A stretch of DNA of 64,000 nucleotides. Origin: Nostoc sp. UHCC 0702. Lineage in GTDB: Bacteria; Cyanobacteriota; Cyanobacteriia; Cyanobacteriales; Nostocaceae. The notes under the pieces were generated by a model, which was not told the origin of the DNA, did no database searches, and saw nothing but the letters and a program-made list of their open reading frames with translations. Where the stretch lies: NCBI GenBank assembly GCA_017164015.1, contig CP071065.1:4193918-4257917 (forward strand), written 5' to 3'. Position numbers and translations under genes: made by a program. This document shows, piece by piece, positions 51,764 through 61,420 of the stretch; within the stretch, counting starts at the first letter, position 1; every line of letters begins with the position of its first letter.

Positions 51764-53317
51764 TCAATGCTTGACTGGGGGAGTCAGATCGGCACTTGTT
51801 CTCCACTGCCGACCATCACGTTGCAACAACTCATCTGCATCTTTTGGGCCCCAAGTGCCTGCGGCATAGTTGGGAAAGTTACGTGGTGGCAAAGCTTTCC
51901 AGACATCCAGAATCGGACTGACGACCTTCCAGCCCAATTCCACATTATCTGCCCTCTGAAACAGAGTAGCGTCACCAATCATGCAGTCATAGAGTAAGGT
52001 TTCATAGCCTGTACTGGGCGCACTATTAAAGTAGTCAGTGTAAGCAAAATCCATATCCACCGCCCCCATTCGCACCGTCGGCCCAGGAACTTTGGCCCCA
52101 AATTGCAAACTAATTCCCTCGTTGGGTTGGATACGAATTACCAGGAAGTTAGGAACTAGCTGGTCAACGGAGGTTTCGTGAAAAAGCAAGGATGGTACTC
52201 GCTTGAATTGGATGGCAATTTCAGTGACTCGCTGTGGTAGGCACTTACCTGTACGTAAGTAAAAAGGTACATCTGCCCAACGCCAGTTATCAATCATCAA
52301 CTTCAAGGCAGTAAAGGTTTCCGTCCCAGAGTCAGGAGCAACGCGAGGCTCTAAACGGTAATTAGGTAGATGTTGTCCCTTTACTATCCCTTCACCGTAC
52401 TGCCCGCGCACAGTATGAGTCAGCACATCCTGGGGTGTCAGGGGTTGAATTGCCTTGAGTACTTTTGACTTTTCATCCCGCACTGCATCTGCTTCAAACG
52501 AAACAGGCGGCTCCATTGCCATCATCGCCAGCAGTTGAAATATATGGTTCTGAACCATATCGCGGATTGCCCCCGCTCCTTCATAGTAGCCACCTCTGCC
52601 TTCTACCCCGACAGTTTCAGCAACTGTAATTTGTACATGATCGATATAACGGTGATTCCAAATCGGCTCAAACAGTCCGTTGCCGAAGCGGAAAACCAGA
52701 ATGTTCTGTACCGTCTCCTTACCCAGGTAGTGGTCAATCCGGTATATTTGACTTTCTTTGAGAATTGTGCTAATGTTTTTGTTCAAAGCACGAGCAGATT
52801 CCAAATCGTGTCCAAAAGGTTTTTCAATAATCACACGCCGCCAGTAACCGTCTTCTTGGGTAAGTCCAACAGAGCCTAGTTGCCAGATGATGTCGCAGAA
52901 GAAATCAGGTGCAGTTGCTAGGTAATAGAGATAGTTGCCTTGGGTGCTACACTCTTGATCAACCTGCATGAGCAATTCTTTGAGCCGACTGTAGGTGTCG
53001 GTATCTTGGAAATCACCTGCTAGGTAATAGAGCCGTTTCTCAAACCACTGCCACAGTTGGGGGTCAATGTCGTTAGTGGAGAATTTTTCGATATCCCGAC
53101 TCATTTGGGTACGAAAATCTTCGCTACTCATGGGGGCACGAGTAACGCCCACAATGGCAAACTCTTCAGGCAGCAAGTTGCTGCGTGCCAAATTATAGAG
53201 GGCAGGGATCAGCTTGCGCTTAGTTAAGTCTCCAGCTGCACCGAAAATCACTACCACACAGGGATTTGCTGGTCGGTCTAGCAATTGAGTTAGGTTATTT
53301 GCTTTTGCAAAAGTCAT
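51764..53317 (-). CDS. zwf: Glucose-6-phosphate 1-dehydrogenase
   Basis: A 517-residue enzyme, normal family length. The NADP site is FGAAGDLTKRKLIPAL and the active site is RIDHYLGKE (H196). EKPFGHDL and GGYYEGAGAIRDMVQNH are also conserved. It oxidises glucose 6-phosphate to the lactone and makes NADPH, the first step of the oxidative pentose phosphate route. The usual cyanobacterial activator gene opcA is not adjacent, unlike the canonical fbp-tal-zwf-opcA arrangement, so this may be a second isozyme. Confidence 0.95.
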   Translation of the reverse strand: MTFAKANNLTQLLDRPANPCVVVIFGAAGDLTKRKLIPALYNLARSNLLPEEFAIVGVTRAPMSSEDFRTQMSRDIEKFSTNDIDPQLWQWFEKRLYYLAGDFQDTDTYSRLKELLMQVDQECSTQGNYLYYLATAPDFFCDIIWQLGSVGLTQEDGYWRRVIIEKPFGHDLESARALNKNISTILKESQIYRIDHYLGKETVQNILVFRFGNGLFEPIWNHRYIDHVQITVAETVGVEGRGGYYEGAGAIRDMVQNHIFQLLAMMAMEPPVSFEADAVRDEKSKVLKAIQPLTPQDVLTHTVRGQYGEGIVKGQHLPNYRLEPRVAPDSGTETFTALKLMIDNWRWADVPFYLRTGKCLPQRVTEIAIQFKRVPSLLFHETSVDQLVPNFLVIRIQPNEGISLQFGAKVPGPTVRMGAVDMDFAYTDYFNSAPSTGYETLLYDCMIGDATLFQRADNVELGWKVVSPILDVWKALPPRNFPNYAAGTWGPKDADELLQRDGRQWRTSADLTPPVKH

Positions 53318-53472
53318 AATTTTATCAGTAATATAGCAATAGCCAAGGTGGTTAGGACATCAACAGATGATAAAACCTAGACACAAAGCGAAAAGTCGGA
53401 GCGGCGGCTTCCGCCGATCTGAACTTTTCAAGACAAAGGCTTTTCACCCAGTCCCCAGTCCCCAGCTATACT

Positions 53473-54450
53473 TTAGCTGTGTTGTTCAACGTGTCCGCCA
53501 AACTTGTAGCGCATGGCAGACAGCATTTTTTCCGCAAAAGTATGCTCTTGTCGAGAGCGGAAACGAGTATATAAGGCAGCCGATAGTACATCAGTAGGAA
53601 CGGCTTCTTCAATGGCCGCCATAATTGTCCAGCGTCCTTCGCCTGAGTCCTGCACATACCCACTGTAGTTAGAAAGTGTGGGATTCTCTGCCAGCGCCAT
53701 TGCAGTCAAGTCTAGCAGCCACGACCCCACTACACTACCCCGCCGCCAAACTTCGGAAATGTCTGCCACATTCAGGTCATAACGGTAATCTTCTGCCAGT
53801 TCCTGAGAGTCGGCATTACGGAAAATGTCAAACCCTTCGGCGTATGCCTGCATTAGCGCATACTCAATGCCATTATGCACCATTTTGACGAAGTGTCCTG
53901 CTCCATAAGAACCACAGTGTAAGTAGCCCATTTCAGCAGTGCTTGTGAGGTGTTCTCTTCCGGGTGTCTTGGGAATATCTCCTGTTCCCGGAGCGAGGGA
54001 TTTGAAAATGGCATCAAGGTGGTTGACAACCTCTGGTTTGCCGCCAATCATCAGGCAGTAACCCCGCTCTAACCCCCATACACCACCGCTCGTACCGACA
54101 TCAATGTAGTTGATGCCTTTTGCGTTCATTAATTTAGCACGACGGACATCATCTTTATAGTAGGAATTGCCACCATCGATGACTATATCACCTGGTTCCA
54201 GCTTTTGGGCTAAAGCCGCGATCGCACTCTCAGTTGCATCCCCAGCAGGTAACATCACCCAAATAACTCTTGGTTTTGTGAGTAGATGTACAAATTCATC
54301 GAGTGAGGAGGCTGCTGTTGCACCTTCACCTTCTAGCTGCCGAACTTTGTCGGGAGTGCGGTTGAAGACTACACACTCATGTTCATCGCGCATTAAGCGT
54401 CTAACGATATTGGCACCCATGCGCCCAAGACCAAATACACCAATTTGCAT
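53473..54450 (-). CDS. gnd: 6-phosphogluconate dehydrogenase, short form
   Basis: A 325-residue enzyme from ATG 54450, with AGGAG 8 bases upstream. It has GVFGLGRMGANIVRRL, then VIDGGNSYYKDD, GTSGGVWGLERG, and the catalytic HCGSYGAGHFVKMVHNGIEY (K and N). The family standard in cyanobacteria is about 470 residues; this short decarboxylating form (YqeC/GndA group) is often NAD-preferring. NR after strand 2 (VVFNRTP) would suit NADP, so the cofactor is open. It makes ribulose 5-phosphate. Confidence 0.93.
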   Translation of the reverse strand: MQIGVFGLGRMGANIVRRLMRDEHECVVFNRTPDKVRQLEGEGATAASSLDEFVHLLTKPRVIWVMLPAGDATESAIAALAQKLEPGDIVIDGGNSYYKDDVRRAKLMNAKGINYIDVGTSGGVWGLERGYCLMIGGKPEVVNHLDAIFKSLAPGTGDIPKTPGREHLTSTAEMGYLHCGSYGAGHFVKMVHNGIEYALMQAYAEGFDIFRNADSQELAEDYRYDLNVADISEVWRRGSVVGSWLLDLTAMALAENPTLSNYSGYVQDSGEGRWTIMAAIEEAVPTDVLSAALYTRFRSRQEHTFAEKMLSAMRYKFGGHVEQHS

Positions 54451-54593
54451 GATTTTTCTCCTGTGTTTTAAATATTTGCTGTGAAATCCATTGGCTAAAA
54501 TGCATTTTAAAGATGTAAACGCCAAGCAGTTGCAGGCAGGGTACACAGGGAAAGATTGATAAGGGGCTTCCAAATAAAAAATATACAATTTTT

Positions 54594-54655
54594 CTTGTGG
54601 GGTGGACATCTTGTCCGCCCCTAGCCTTGGGCGGGCGAGACGCCCACCCCACAAG
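54594..54655. repeat. CTTGTGGGGTGG palindromic element
   Basis: CTTGTGGGGTGG (54594-54605) and CCACCCCACAAG (54644-54655) with inner GGGCGGGCGAGACGCCC pairs; a common cyanobacterial interspersed palindrome located between tal-pgi and gnd. Confidence 0.75.
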
Positions 54656-54712
54656 ATTGGTTGATTTATTTCTTGATCATCCCTAAAGTAGAATCCCTAT
54701 ATACCCTGCAAC

Positions 54713-57589
54713 TTAGACCAAAACTTGCTTAATAACTGTGTGTAACAGTTCTAAACCTGCTTGCACATCTTTACCTAAATGTAATCTGAGAACTCGGCGA
54801 TTTCGCTCTGCCAATACCTGGAAATCACCCCTTGCTTGGGCTGCTTTGACAACTCCAAAGCTGTATCTGTGACCAGTTACAGGTAAATCAACGGCATCAT
54901 CACAAGTAATTTGCAGAAAAACGCCACTGTTTGGCCCACCTTTGTATGCTTGTCCTGTGGAGTGTAAAAAGCGGGGACCAAAGCCCAAACAAGTTGCAAC
55001 TCGCTTTGAGTCACGAATTAACTGCCGAATAACTTGCAATTGCGCTTGGTGGGATTCGTTCATTTCAATATAAGCTAGCAATGCAAAGTAATCTCCAACT
55101 TGGAGTCGATTCAGATGAGCGCGTAAATAACCAACTAGAGATTGCTCGCGCTTCGTTGCTTCAGACAGGAATAGAGCATTTTTGGGGTCAGTGAATAACT
55201 TAATGCCTGCTTCTGTGAAAATTGGCGTTTCAGCTGGCAATGCCCCAGTTTTTTCATATTTAGTGGTCAATTGACGAGTAGCGATTTTGCTAGCTTCCAC
55301 ATCCGGTTGGTTAAAGGCATTGATGCCGATAATTGACCCAGCAACCGCAGTCGCAATCTGCCAACGGAAAAACTCTTGTCCTAGCTGGTATGGATGAGCA
55401 ACAGAAATGCGGACGGTGGGCTGTCCTGCCTGTTCTAGCGCAGCGAAGGCAGCATCTTGAGTGGGATCAGGGGCAGATTCCAGACGAATGTATACGAACA
55501 GGCGATCGCTGCCGTATACTTTTGGTTCTCCTAATGGTTCGCGGTCAATTGGAATCAATCCCAAGTTATCTTTACCTGTAGACTCCGCCAGCAATTGCTC
55601 TAGCCATGCACCCAAATCTGCAATTAAGGGCGAGGTAATCAGCGTCACTTTATCTCGTCCTTGGTTTGCCAATACACCTAGAATGGTTCCGAGAACCACA
55701 CCAGGATTATCCTCTGCTGGAACCGAAGGAGCGCAGGAATGTACCATCTCTTCAGCAGAGTCTAACAACTTGGCAACATCAACACCCATTGCCGCAGCTG
55801 GCACCATCCCAAAGTTAGATAAAGCAGAATAACGACCACCAATACTAGATACACCAAAGAAGATATGGCGGAAGTCGTCACCCTCTGCAATGTGTTGCAG
55901 ATGAGAACCAGGGTCTGTGATGGCGATGAAACGGTTTCCTGCTGATTCTGCCCCCAGAATTTGCTGCACTTGATCAAAGAAATATTGCTTGAAGATGTTT
56001 GGTTCTAGGGTGCTGCCAGATTTACTAGAGACAATGAACAAAGTTGTGGTCAGGTTGATTTGATTTAAAAGCGTCTGAATCTGAGCAGGGTCAGTTGAAT
56101 CTAGCACTAACAGTTCTGGATAACCTGCTATTTTGCCAAAAGTCAGCTTCATGACTTCTGGACAGAGTGATGACCCACCCATACCCAGCAGCACAACGTG
56201 AGAGAAGCGCAAGTCTTTAACTTCTTGTGCTAGCTGTTTGAGGTGGTCAATTTGCGCTAGCTGATCTTCAGTGATGCCAAGCCAACCTAACCAGCGATTT
56301 TCATCCGCCCCTGTCCACAGAGAAGCATCATGTGACCACAGTCTGCGGATTTTGCCATTCACGCGCCAGTCTTCTAGGTGTGCTTGAACGCTAGTAGTTA
56401 GGTCTTCTGGCAGTTTGTAGGACAAGGAGTCAAGTTTTGCCCCCAAAACTATTTCTCGCTTTTTCTCTACTGAACCCAACAATTGGTCAAAGGCATCGGA
56501 AAATAAATCCAATCCTTCAACCAGCAATTTGTCGGTGACGCTTTTAAAGGAAATACCTGCCCTTTGCAGTTTCAGCATCATCTCCTTAGCAAGGTCAAGG
56601 TTCTCTAACAAACTAGGGCGTGGCTGTCCGTGGTCGGCAAAAGCTGCCAAAGTCGTAGGAGGAACTGTATTCACGGTGTCTTGACCAATTAGTCCTTCCA
56701 CATACAAAACATCACTGTATTGGGGATTTTTAGTAGCTGTGCTTGCCCATAGAAGTCGTTGGGGTTTAGCACCTAATTGAGCAAGTTTTTTCCAGCGATC
56801 GCTTTGATAAATCTCTTGGTAGCGCTGATAAGTTAGTTTAGCATTGGCGATCGCAATTCTCCCCAGCATCACCTCTAGTAATCCCCGCTCATCCTTGTTG
56901 CTTGTTGTTTTGAGTCGAGTAATGATCAGATTATCAATGGCAGTATCAATCCGGCTAATGAAGAAACTGGCAACACTATTGACTTGACTGACATCTCCAC
57001 CTTTGGCAGCAAGCGCCTCTAACCCTGCAATGTAAGCATTCGCAACTTGCTCATAGACTTCTTGGGAGAACAGCAGCGTCACATTGACATTAATACCATC
57101 GCTGATCAGTTCTTGAATGGCAGGGATACCAGCAGGTGTAGCGGGAACCTTAATCATCAGGTTGGGTCTTTTTATCGCTTGCCAAAGCCGATGCCCTTCT
57201 GAAATAGTTTGCTCAGTGTCGTGAGCCAAATAAGGTGAGACTTCCAGGCTGACGTAACCATCTTGTCTTTTAGTTTGTTGGTAAATAGGTTGCAATATAT
57301 CAGCTGCGGCTTGGATGTCTTCAATTGCTAACTGTTCATAGAGCGAAATAGCATCTTGATCCTGACTATCCTCAATTGTCTTGATGGCATCATCGTAGTC
57401 AGTACTACCTGCAATGGCTTTCTGAAAAATTGCTGGGTTAGATGTAACTCCTCGTACCCCATCTTCATCAATTAGGCGTTGTAGTTCACCACTAGTAATC
57501 AGGCTACGCCGGATATAGTCTAGCCATATCGACTGTCCATAATTTTGTAATGCTTGCAAAGGGTTCGCTATAGTTTCTGAAACGGTCAT
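54713..57589 (-). CDS. tal-pgi: Fused transaldolase / glucose-6-phosphate isomerase
   Basis: A 958-residue two-enzyme protein. The transaldolase part (about 1-365) opens NPLQALQNYGQSIWLDYIRR and has the Schiff-base lysine K147 in NLMIKVPATPAG. The isomerase part (about 390-945) shows VLLGMGGSSLCPEV, IVSSKSGSTLEPN and GGRYSALSNFGMVPAAAMG, the PGI signatures. The fusion lets fructose 6-phosphate made by transaldolase be returned to glucose 6-phosphate for zwf, closing an oxidative pentose phosphate cycle. It is upstream of gnd, zwf, the phosphatase and the aldolase on the same strand. Confidence 0.95.
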   Translation of the reverse strand: MTVSETIANPLQALQNYGQSIWLDYIRRSLITSGELQRLIDEDGVRGVTSNPAIFQKAIAGSTDYDDAIKTIEDSQDQDAISLYEQLAIEDIQAAADILQPIYQQTKRQDGYVSLEVSPYLAHDTEQTISEGHRLWQAIKRPNLMIKVPATPAGIPAIQELISDGINVNVTLLFSQEVYEQVANAYIAGLEALAAKGGDVSQVNSVASFFISRIDTAIDNLIITRLKTTSNKDERGLLEVMLGRIAIANAKLTYQRYQEIYQSDRWKKLAQLGAKPQRLLWASTATKNPQYSDVLYVEGLIGQDTVNTVPPTTLAAFADHGQPRPSLLENLDLAKEMMLKLQRAGISFKSVTDKLLVEGLDLFSDAFDQLLGSVEKKREIVLGAKLDSLSYKLPEDLTTSVQAHLEDWRVNGKIRRLWSHDASLWTGADENRWLGWLGITEDQLAQIDHLKQLAQEVKDLRFSHVVLLGMGGSSLCPEVMKLTFGKIAGYPELLVLDSTDPAQIQTLLNQINLTTTLFIVSSKSGSTLEPNIFKQYFFDQVQQILGAESAGNRFIAITDPGSHLQHIAEGDDFRHIFFGVSSIGGRYSALSNFGMVPAAAMGVDVAKLLDSAEEMVHSCAPSVPAEDNPGVVLGTILGVLANQGRDKVTLITSPLIADLGAWLEQLLAESTGKDNLGLIPIDREPLGEPKVYGSDRLFVYIRLESAPDPTQDAAFAALEQAGQPTVRISVAHPYQLGQEFFRWQIATAVAGSIIGINAFNQPDVEASKIATRQLTTKYEKTGALPAETPIFTEAGIKLFTDPKNALFLSEATKREQSLVGYLRAHLNRLQVGDYFALLAYIEMNESHQAQLQVIRQLIRDSKRVATCLGFGPRFLHSTGQAYKGGPNSGVFLQITCDDAVDLPVTGHRYSFGVVKAAQARGDFQVLAERNRRVLRLHLGKDVQAGLELLHTVIKQVLV

Positions 57590-57719
57590 GATTTGGTCTC
57601 CTTAAGCTTTTGCTAATTGCGCCTTGACTGGGGAAAAGATGTTCTCAGGGATGAAGCCAAATTTATTTTGCAATTTCATTAGAGGCGTTCAAGCCTTCAC
57701 AGAGCGGCTTGCTATGATC

Positions 57720-57899
57720 CAATACGGTTCAGTTAGTGAAATTTAAACATTGAAGATCCCCCTAAATCCCCCTTCAAAAGGGGGACTTTAAGAGTATAAT
57801 TCCCCCCTTTTTAAGGGGAGCCAGCGCCGTGGGCGGGTTTCCCGACTTGAGGCGACTGGCGTGGGCTAGGGGGATCAAAACCTTAACTGAACCGTATTG
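57720..57899. mobile_element. MITE with CAATACGGTTCAGTTA ends and target duplication
   Basis: CAATACGGTTCAGTTA (57720-57735) and TAACTGAACCGTATTG (57884-57899) are perfect inverted ends. The flanks TGCTATGATC (57710-57719) and TGCTATAATC (57900-57909) match in nine of ten bases, as for a slightly aged target duplication. The interior holds a CCCCCTTCAAAAGGGGG hairpin and a GGAGCCAG-class palindrome at 57817-57861, so it carries a nested repeat. Confidence 0.8.
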
Positions 57900-57909
57900 T
57901 GCTATAATC

Positions 57910-58659
57910 AAGATATTGAATTGCTGAATACAGCTAGACGTAAAATCCTAGCATTTTAAAACGCAGAGGGATACAGAGTCTGGGCAAATTTAATTCGCTA
58001 TTAATTAAAGAAATTCTGTATTTAGTACTAATTAATTTACACAATACAAAACTCTTAACTATTGCAGCCATTGACTTCACTATGCAAGAGGTCTACTGAA
58101 TTGACTGATTGGATTGCATCTATTGAAAAAGTAGGAGTCAAACCAATTCGCAATTATGAATTCGCTGCTTTTTGCAGTTTCCTTACCTACGCATAAATGC
58201 GCTTGCCCTGAATATTGATACTGTGTGGTTTGTTTTTTCATAATTTAAATTAGTTACTCTGTAAAGAGTCAATGAATAAATTGACAATTTTGTCCGTAAT
58301 TGCGAATTGTTCGGTCAATTTGATGCACAAATCATTAAGTTGCAAAGTGAAGACGAGGATTTTCTTTGATGAGATCAGGAGCAAAAAAAAGAGAATAAGA
58401 ATTGAGGAATATGGAAAAAGCGAAAAGAGAATAAAAAGTTAACTTTTCGCCTCTGTGTTTTTACTGTGGTATATGGCATTCAAGAAGAGAAACGGTATAG
58501 TTATTATTATTTCGTTCCAAGCCTGTTTTCACCAGCAAAGATCTATACGTTATGAATGAAGTTAAGCCTATTAATGGGACTTCCAAAAATTCAGGTACTT
58601 CCAAAGAATAAATTAATCAAAAAAACTCCAAACTCCCCACCTAAAAAATAATGACATAG
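57910..58659. other. Intergenic region between tal-pgi and oprB
   Basis: AT-rich, no gene. It holds an AATTCGCAATTATGAATTCGC near-palindrome around 58145 and TTGACA-like hexamers near 58280, without a convincing promoter. It may include the tal-pgi promoter displaced by the MITE. Confidence 0.4.
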
Positions 58660-58709
58660 ATAGCAAAATGCTGAGTGTTGGATTTATACTCAGCACTCAG
58701 CACTTTGCT
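58660..58709 (-). terminator. Stem-loop downstream of oprB
   Basis: TAGCAAAATGCTGAGTG (58660-58676) pairs with CACTCAGCACTTTGCTA (58693-58709) with one G-U/A-G irregularity, 45 bases past the oprB stop on the minus strand. Confidence 0.55.
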
Positions 58710-58754
58710 ATAACTTGAACTAGGGACGATTAAACAGCGATAGTTCTAGTGCAA

Positions 58755-60584
58755 CTAGAAAGAGAAGACCGTCCGCAGAGTCCCTGTAATGATCGTACCA
58801 TTGCTATTCTGGTTGGAAGAATTAGTAATTACCTGAATCAAAGGAGTAACTTGGATGTTATCACTGACTCTAAAGTTGTAGAATCCTTCAAAGTTGGTTT
58901 GAGTGGTATTACCAATTTCACTAGCAATAAAGGGTTGACCAACTGCAATACCAGCCAAAGCACCAGGGGAAAACAAGTCTGGGAACGCTACTCCCGCCAT
59001 CCAGTAGTTGGGTTTGATGTCACCAAAGCTAGTGTTATCGTAATTACCATAGCCATAACGACCAAATACGGCTAGTTTCGGTGAAAAAGCTAACTCAAAA
59101 TTTGCGCCGAACACGTCATACTGGTTATTGAATAATTTTCCACCACTGTATTGGAGGCGTATAGCAAAAACTCTCGATGGCGCATACTCTAGTTCAACAG
59201 TACCCTGATATGTGTCGCCAAATAAACCGTTTTCACCACTACCAGTAGGATACAACAACCGAGTGAATGGTGCTACACCTCTGACAAATCCATTATTACC
59301 TGGATTGCCTGCTTCTGCTGCTGCATACAAAGCCCGTACTGTCAATGCTCCTCCTCCTGGCTTCCAATCAATTGCTGCACCTGCACTTGGCCCATTGACA
59401 GGGAAAAGAAGTTGGTTATTTATAAATGCGAAAGTGCTAAAGTCTCGAAAGCTCAGGTAAGCGTAGCTGTTGTAGTCAACATAATCTGTAGTACGAATCT
59501 CAGGGCCCACAGACACGGTGAAATCTTGGAATGGCTTAAAAGTGTAGTATAGCCGTGACACACCAAGGTTGTTATTAGTGGGTGGTTTAATTGAAAAGTC
59601 TAGAACACTACCAAAGTTCGGCTCTAACAATCCTGGCGCATTATTGACACCATTATTGTTGCCTGTATCAAGACGGATTTTTAACTGGTCTGTGCCAAAA
59701 AAGCTTGTATCTAAGTCTATAGCAGCTCGATAAACCACCGTAGTATTTGGGTCAGAACTAGCAATTTCTTCACCTGTGGGGCCGATGATGCGTTCTCCAG
59801 TAAATGCTCCTGAATTCACCGCTATAATTACTTGACCACTGAGCTTGGTAGTTGTGGAGAACTGATTTGCCTCTAGTTCTGCTGTACGAGCTTCTAAAGT
59901 ATCTACACGGCCCCGCAGCGTGGCTAGTTCTGCCGCAAATTCTTCTTGCAGGCGCTTAATTGTGGCTAAATCTTCTGTCTGAACTAAGTCAGAAGTTGCC
60001 GTGGTAATTAGTTCGTTGACTCGCTCTAAACAAGCATTTAATCCGGCTGCAAACTCATATCTTGTTAAGGCTCGATTGCCCCTGTAGAGATTATCTGGAT
60101 ACCCTGCAATGCAACCATATCGCTCAACTAAAGACTGTAACGCACCAAAAGCCCAATCTGTTGGTTGTACATCTTTTAGCTGAGACACAGAAGTGACTTG
60201 TGCCATTGGGGCATCATTATCTGTGTTTGTTTGGGCGTTTTGAGCAAGAATAAAAGAAAGTGGTAGACTATGACTTTGATCAGCAGGCCTTGTCGTTATG
60301 TCAAACCCAGACTGGTTGTTAGAAGTAGTCAACAGAGCAGCCTGATTTTGAGAACTACTGACTGGGGCTAGCTGGGACAGTTGAGTCACACTAGCCGGAA
60401 TTGTTTCGGTTGCTTTAGAAGTTGTAGAGATGGCAGCAGAAATACTATCGTTAATGATAGCCCCTTCAAGCCCGATGTTCATAGGTTCTGATATTTCAGC
60501 TAAAGCAGGAACACCTAGCACAATCAAATGGAGGATACTCATCCCACTGACCAGATTTAAACGCATCTTCAAGGTTCGCATCAT
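58755..60584 (-). CDS. oprB: SLH-domain OprB-family outer-membrane porin
   Basis: About 609 residues from ATG 60584; a longer frame starts only with TTG. A signal sequence (SILHLIVLGVPALA) is followed by a Ser/Thr/Gln linker and one SLH domain (about 135-200, LKDVQPTDWAFGALQSLVER...RGNRALTRYEFAAGLNAC). Then comes a coiled coil (about 220-255, LATLRGRVDTLEARTAELEA) and an OprB beta-barrel ending in the terminal aromatic strand LRTVFSF. Such proteins anchor to peptidoglycan and pass sugars and other small solutes. Adjacent sugar-catabolism genes support sugar uptake. No inner-membrane sugar permease follows. Confidence 0.9.
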   Translation of the reverse strand: MMRTLKMRLNLVSGMSILHLIVLGVPALAEISEPMNIGLEGAIINDSISAAISTTSKATETIPASVTQLSQLAPVSSSQNQAALLTTSNNQSGFDITTRPADQSHSLPLSFILAQNAQTNTDNDAPMAQVTSVSQLKDVQPTDWAFGALQSLVERYGCIAGYPDNLYRGNRALTRYEFAAGLNACLERVNELITTATSDLVQTEDLATIKRLQEEFAAELATLRGRVDTLEARTAELEANQFSTTTKLSGQVIIAVNSGAFTGERIIGPTGEEIASSDPNTTVVYRAAIDLDTSFFGTDQLKIRLDTGNNNGVNNAPGLLEPNFGSVLDFSIKPPTNNNLGVSRLYYTFKPFQDFTVSVGPEIRTTDYVDYNSYAYLSFRDFSTFAFINNQLLFPVNGPSAGAAIDWKPGGGALTVRALYAAAEAGNPGNNGFVRGVAPFTRLLYPTGSGENGLFGDTYQGTVELEYAPSRVFAIRLQYSGGKLFNNQYDVFGANFELAFSPKLAVFGRYGYGNYDNTSFGDIKPNYWMAGVAFPDLFSPGALAGIAVGQPFIASEIGNTTQTNFEGFYNFRVSDNIQVTPLIQVITNSSNQNSNGTIITGTLRTVFSF

Positions 60585-60730
60585 GAGATTTAAGGCTGAA
60601 ATACCAAATTCTTTTCGTATTTTGAATATGAGCAAGTACTGATTTTGTAGAAGCGAAATATACCGCAACCGAATGAGTATACTTGACCTGATTTTTTGAT
60701 TAAAGTGACAGCAAAAAGATGAAATCAGCT

Positions 60731-60841
60731 TTAATCGACTACTTGCAGGACAATTTTACCCCGGATTTGACCTTTTTGACCTAAATTATGGGCTTTGTCT
60801 ACGTCTGCCATAGGCAAGACTGTCTCAACATCTGGAAGCAT
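60731..60841 (-). pseudogene. C-terminal remnant of a quinone-oxidoreductase-type gene
   Basis: Thirty-six codons (ETVLPMADVDKAHNLGQKGQ, then IRGKIVLQVVD) with a stop at 60731. They match the last strands of zinc-free MDR/quinone oxidoreductases, where LPLxEAxxAH...GKIVL is typical. Similarity is lost upstream, so only the tail remains. Confidence 0.6.
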
Positions 60842-60963
60842 TTTTGATCTTGAATTTAGATTTTGAGTATAGCTTTCACTTTCAAAAAGCTTTTGACCAG
60901 ATAAGATCCTGATCTTAAGAACAAATTTAACATGAGTTCGACGAAACCTATAGCAATCCTAAA

Positions 60964-61143
60964 TCATTCGTGAAAATCAAAGCCATACAGTTCAATCGCC
61001 ACCCAACTATCCGCCCCACATATCACCGCACAAATGGCAATAGTCAAAATATCAATTAACTTGTGTCGCTTCGTGCGATCTATTCGTGGGTCTGACATTT
61101 GTGCGAAGTGGTCGGCAATGGTGATTTTGGGCTTGAGTTTCAC
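60964..61143 (-). pseudogene. N-terminal remnant of an ISAs1-type transposase
   Basis: A GTG-started frame of 59 codons reads ITIADHFAQMSDPRIDRTKR, then HKLIDILTIAICAVICGADSWV and AIELYG before a stop. That is the start of the DDE_Tnp_1-associated domain of ISAs1-family (H-repeat) transposases. The catalytic part is gone. Confidence 0.75.
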
Positions 61144-61420
61144 ACTTTTCTAGGGCTTTACTCTATTTTTACTATGACTTTACCATCAATACCCGATCGC
61201 AAGCACCTTCACACCACACGCGATCGCTGTCCTTGTTCCTTGCTTAGTACATATGTCCTATATGTAGATGCGTTTGCCCTGGGATATACCCCAGGTTGGT
61301 TGCATTTAATCCTGGTTTGAAAATGTCTGGATTGCAGGTTTGAGCAATTAGTATTGCAGGTTGCTACAAGTAAACTTACAATGAAAAATTGCTCAACATA
61401 ATCAGGAAATTAAGAAAATC
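61144..61420. other. Spacer without a gene
   Basis: Contains HIP1 octamers and an AT-rich leader before the methyltransferase; nothing else seen. Confidence 0.35.
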
